Source: DATLEX01 sp035525045 (GTDB taxonomy: Bacteria > Acidobacteriota > Thermoanaerobaculia > Gp7-AA8). From it: a DNA stretch of 7,580 nucleotides. The stretch is taken from contig DATLEX010000213.1 in assembly GCA_035525045.1 (NCBI GenBank), positions 1-7,580 of the forward strand, written 5' to 3'. The notes beneath the pieces are model-generated. The model had not been told where the DNA came from. It did not search any database and saw nothing but the letters and a program-made list of their open reading frames with translations. This document shows positions 6,780 through 7,580 of the stretch, one piece after another. Position 1 is the first letter of the stretch. Every line of letters starts with the position of its first letter. The translations under genes were made by a program, and so were the position numbers.

Positions 6780-7580
6780 GTGACCTACAAGACTCTTCTG
6801 GTCGAGGAAGCGGATGGCGTCCTCACCGTCTCGCTGAACCGTCCCGACGTTCACAACGCCTTCAACGACGAGCTGATCGCCGAGGCCATCGAGGTCTTCT
6901 CGGAGCTGGGTGAGCGCGGCCCGGACTTGCGGGCGGTCCTCCTTCGCGGCTCGGGCCCGAACTTCTGCGCGGGGGCCGACCTGAACTGGATGTCGCGCAT
7001 GGTCTCGTACACGCGGGACGAGAACATCCGCGACTCGGCGAAGCTGGCGAAGATGTATGCGGTGATCGACGCCTGCCCGCTCCCCGTCGTCGGCCGCATT
7101 CAGGGGGCGGCCATCGGCGGCGGGGTGGGGCTGGTGGCGGTCTGCGACATCGCCCTCTGCACTCCCGACAGCCGGTTCGGTCTTTCGGAGGTCAAGCTCG
7201 GCATCCTGCCGGCCGTGATCTCGCCATACGTCATCGCCAGGATCGGCGCATCGCACGCGCGCGCGCTGTTCCTGACCGGCGAGCGATTCGACGCCGGGCG
7301 TGCGCTGCGGATCGGGCTGGTTCACCGGGTGGTGGAGGATCTCGACGCCGCGGTCAGCGAGACCCTCGCGCAGTTGCGAACCTCAGGCCCGGAAGCGGTG
7401 CGGGAGTGCAAGAAGCTCATCGCCCACGTCACCTCGCACGACCGCGCCGAGGCGGTTCCCTACACGATCGAGGCCATCGAGGTCTTCTCGGGGCTGGGTG
7501 AGCGCGGCCCGGACTTGCGGGCGGTCCTCCTTCGCGGCTCGGGCCCGAACTTCTGCGCGGGGGCCGACCTGAACTGGATG
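6780..7580 (+). CDS. liuC: Methylglutaconyl-CoA hydratase-like enoyl-CoA hydratase, anomalous and truncated at edge
   Basis: This is a crotonase-fold hydratase that in leucine and isovalerate catabolism would hydrate 3-methylglutaconyl-CoA to HMG-CoA. The GTG start gives MTYKTLLVEEADGVLTVSLNRP, a normal family N-terminus. The oxyanion-hole segments are FCAGADLNWM (62-71) and IGGGVGL (112-118). One catalytic Glu is kept (Glu137 in FGLSEVKLG), while the other position is Gly117; that pattern and GILPAVISPYV (141-151) are what I recall of the LiuC/gamma-carboxygeranoyl-CoA hydratase branch. Residues 1-230 look normal. From residue 231, where about 30 ordinary C-terminal residues should follow, the frame repeats residues 35-71 with one change (Glu42 to Gly238) and then meets the edge. 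The true C-terminus is therefore not visible, and the last 112 bp are probably a misjoin. Other short-branched enoyl-CoA substrates remain possible. Confidence 0.82.
   Translation, partial: MTYKTLLVEEADGVLTVSLNRPDVHNAFNDELIAEAIEVFSELGERGPDLRAVLLRGSGPNFCAGADLNWMSRMVSYTRDENIRDSAKLAKMYAVIDACPLPVVGRIQGAAIGGGVGLVAVCDIALCTPDSRFGLSEVKLGILPAVISPYVIARIGASHARALFLTGERFDAGRALRIGLVHRVVEDLDAAVSETLAQLRTSGPEAVRECKKLIAHVTSHDRAEAVPYTIEAIEVFSGLGERGPDLRAVLLRGSGPNFCAGADLNWM
6881..6992 (+). repeat. Direct repeat, copy 1 (112 bp), in liuC-like N-terminal region
   Basis: This stretch matches 7469-7580 at 111 of 112 positions, the only difference being A6904 against G7492. The offset is 588 bp (196 codons), so both copies are read in the same frame. 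Copy 1 sits where a crotonase is expected to have this sequence (residues 35-71, up to CAGADLNWM), so it is the native copy. Confidence 0.95.
7469..7580 (+). repeat. Direct repeat, copy 2 (112 bp), ending at window edge
   Basis: This is the second copy of 6881-6992, starting abruptly inside the C-terminal region of the same reading frame and continuing to the last base. Its left junction falls in a sequence encoding IEAIE, where the C-terminal coding (ATCGAGGCCATCGA) resembles the N-terminal coding (CGAGGCCATCGA). A microhomology-driven join, in the assembly or in the DNA, would produce this. Its position at the edge favours an assembly artefact. Confidence 0.9.

Overview
This is a GC-rich bacterial window holding six protein genes and one tRNA gene, with almost no spare DNA. 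No phylogenetic marker is present, so the host is uncertain. GC-rich coding, TAGAAT boxes placed for leaderless transcription and a large secreted KP-43-like protease with a PPC domain would fit an Acidobacteriota-like soil or sediment bacterium. That is a guess. The first and last genes both run off the window, and the right edge may be a contig end (see the 112-bp repeat).

Layout. (1) At 1-1141, minus strand, is a 3'-truncated MFS transporter. It diverges across a 46-bp gap from (2) a plus-strand acyl-CoA cluster: 3-hydroxybutyryl-CoA dehydrogenase (1188-2072), crotonase-type enoyl-CoA hydratase (2100-2876) and a DRE-TIM metallolyase of the isopropylmalate/homocitrate synthase class (2918-4180). 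(3) A complete tRNA-Leu(CAA) with encoded CCA (4160-4245) overlaps the last 21 bases of the metallolyase gene, and the metallolyase stop codon is the TAG of the tRNA D-loop. (4) An exported subtilisin-like protease of 827 residues follows (4273-6756). (5) Last is a GTG-started, LiuC-like methylglutaconyl-CoA hydratase (6780-edge).

How they work together. Hbd and crotonase catalyse consecutive reversible steps (3-hydroxyacyl-CoA oxidation and enoyl-CoA hydration) in beta-oxidation or butyryl-CoA metabolism. The metallolyase probably makes or breaks an acetyl-CoA-type C-C bond. The LiuC-like enzyme belongs to leucine/isovalerate catabolism. The protease and transporter have no evident metabolic link, although a secreted protease could supply amino acids.

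Most notable points. The metallolyase CDS ends inside a tRNA. Two genes have a TAGAAT box exactly 8 nt before the start codon and no Shine-Dalgarno. The subtilase appears to carry Glu where the catalytic Asp is expected. Three consecutive gene junctions each hold a different short repeat that supplies start, stop or ribosome-binding sequence. A 112-bp near-perfect direct repeat ends exactly at the window edge and splices the last gene back onto its own N-terminal region, which is probably an assembly artefact. I see no CRISPR array, insertion sequence, phage gene or clear intrinsic terminator. No stretch over 300 bases lacks a gene.
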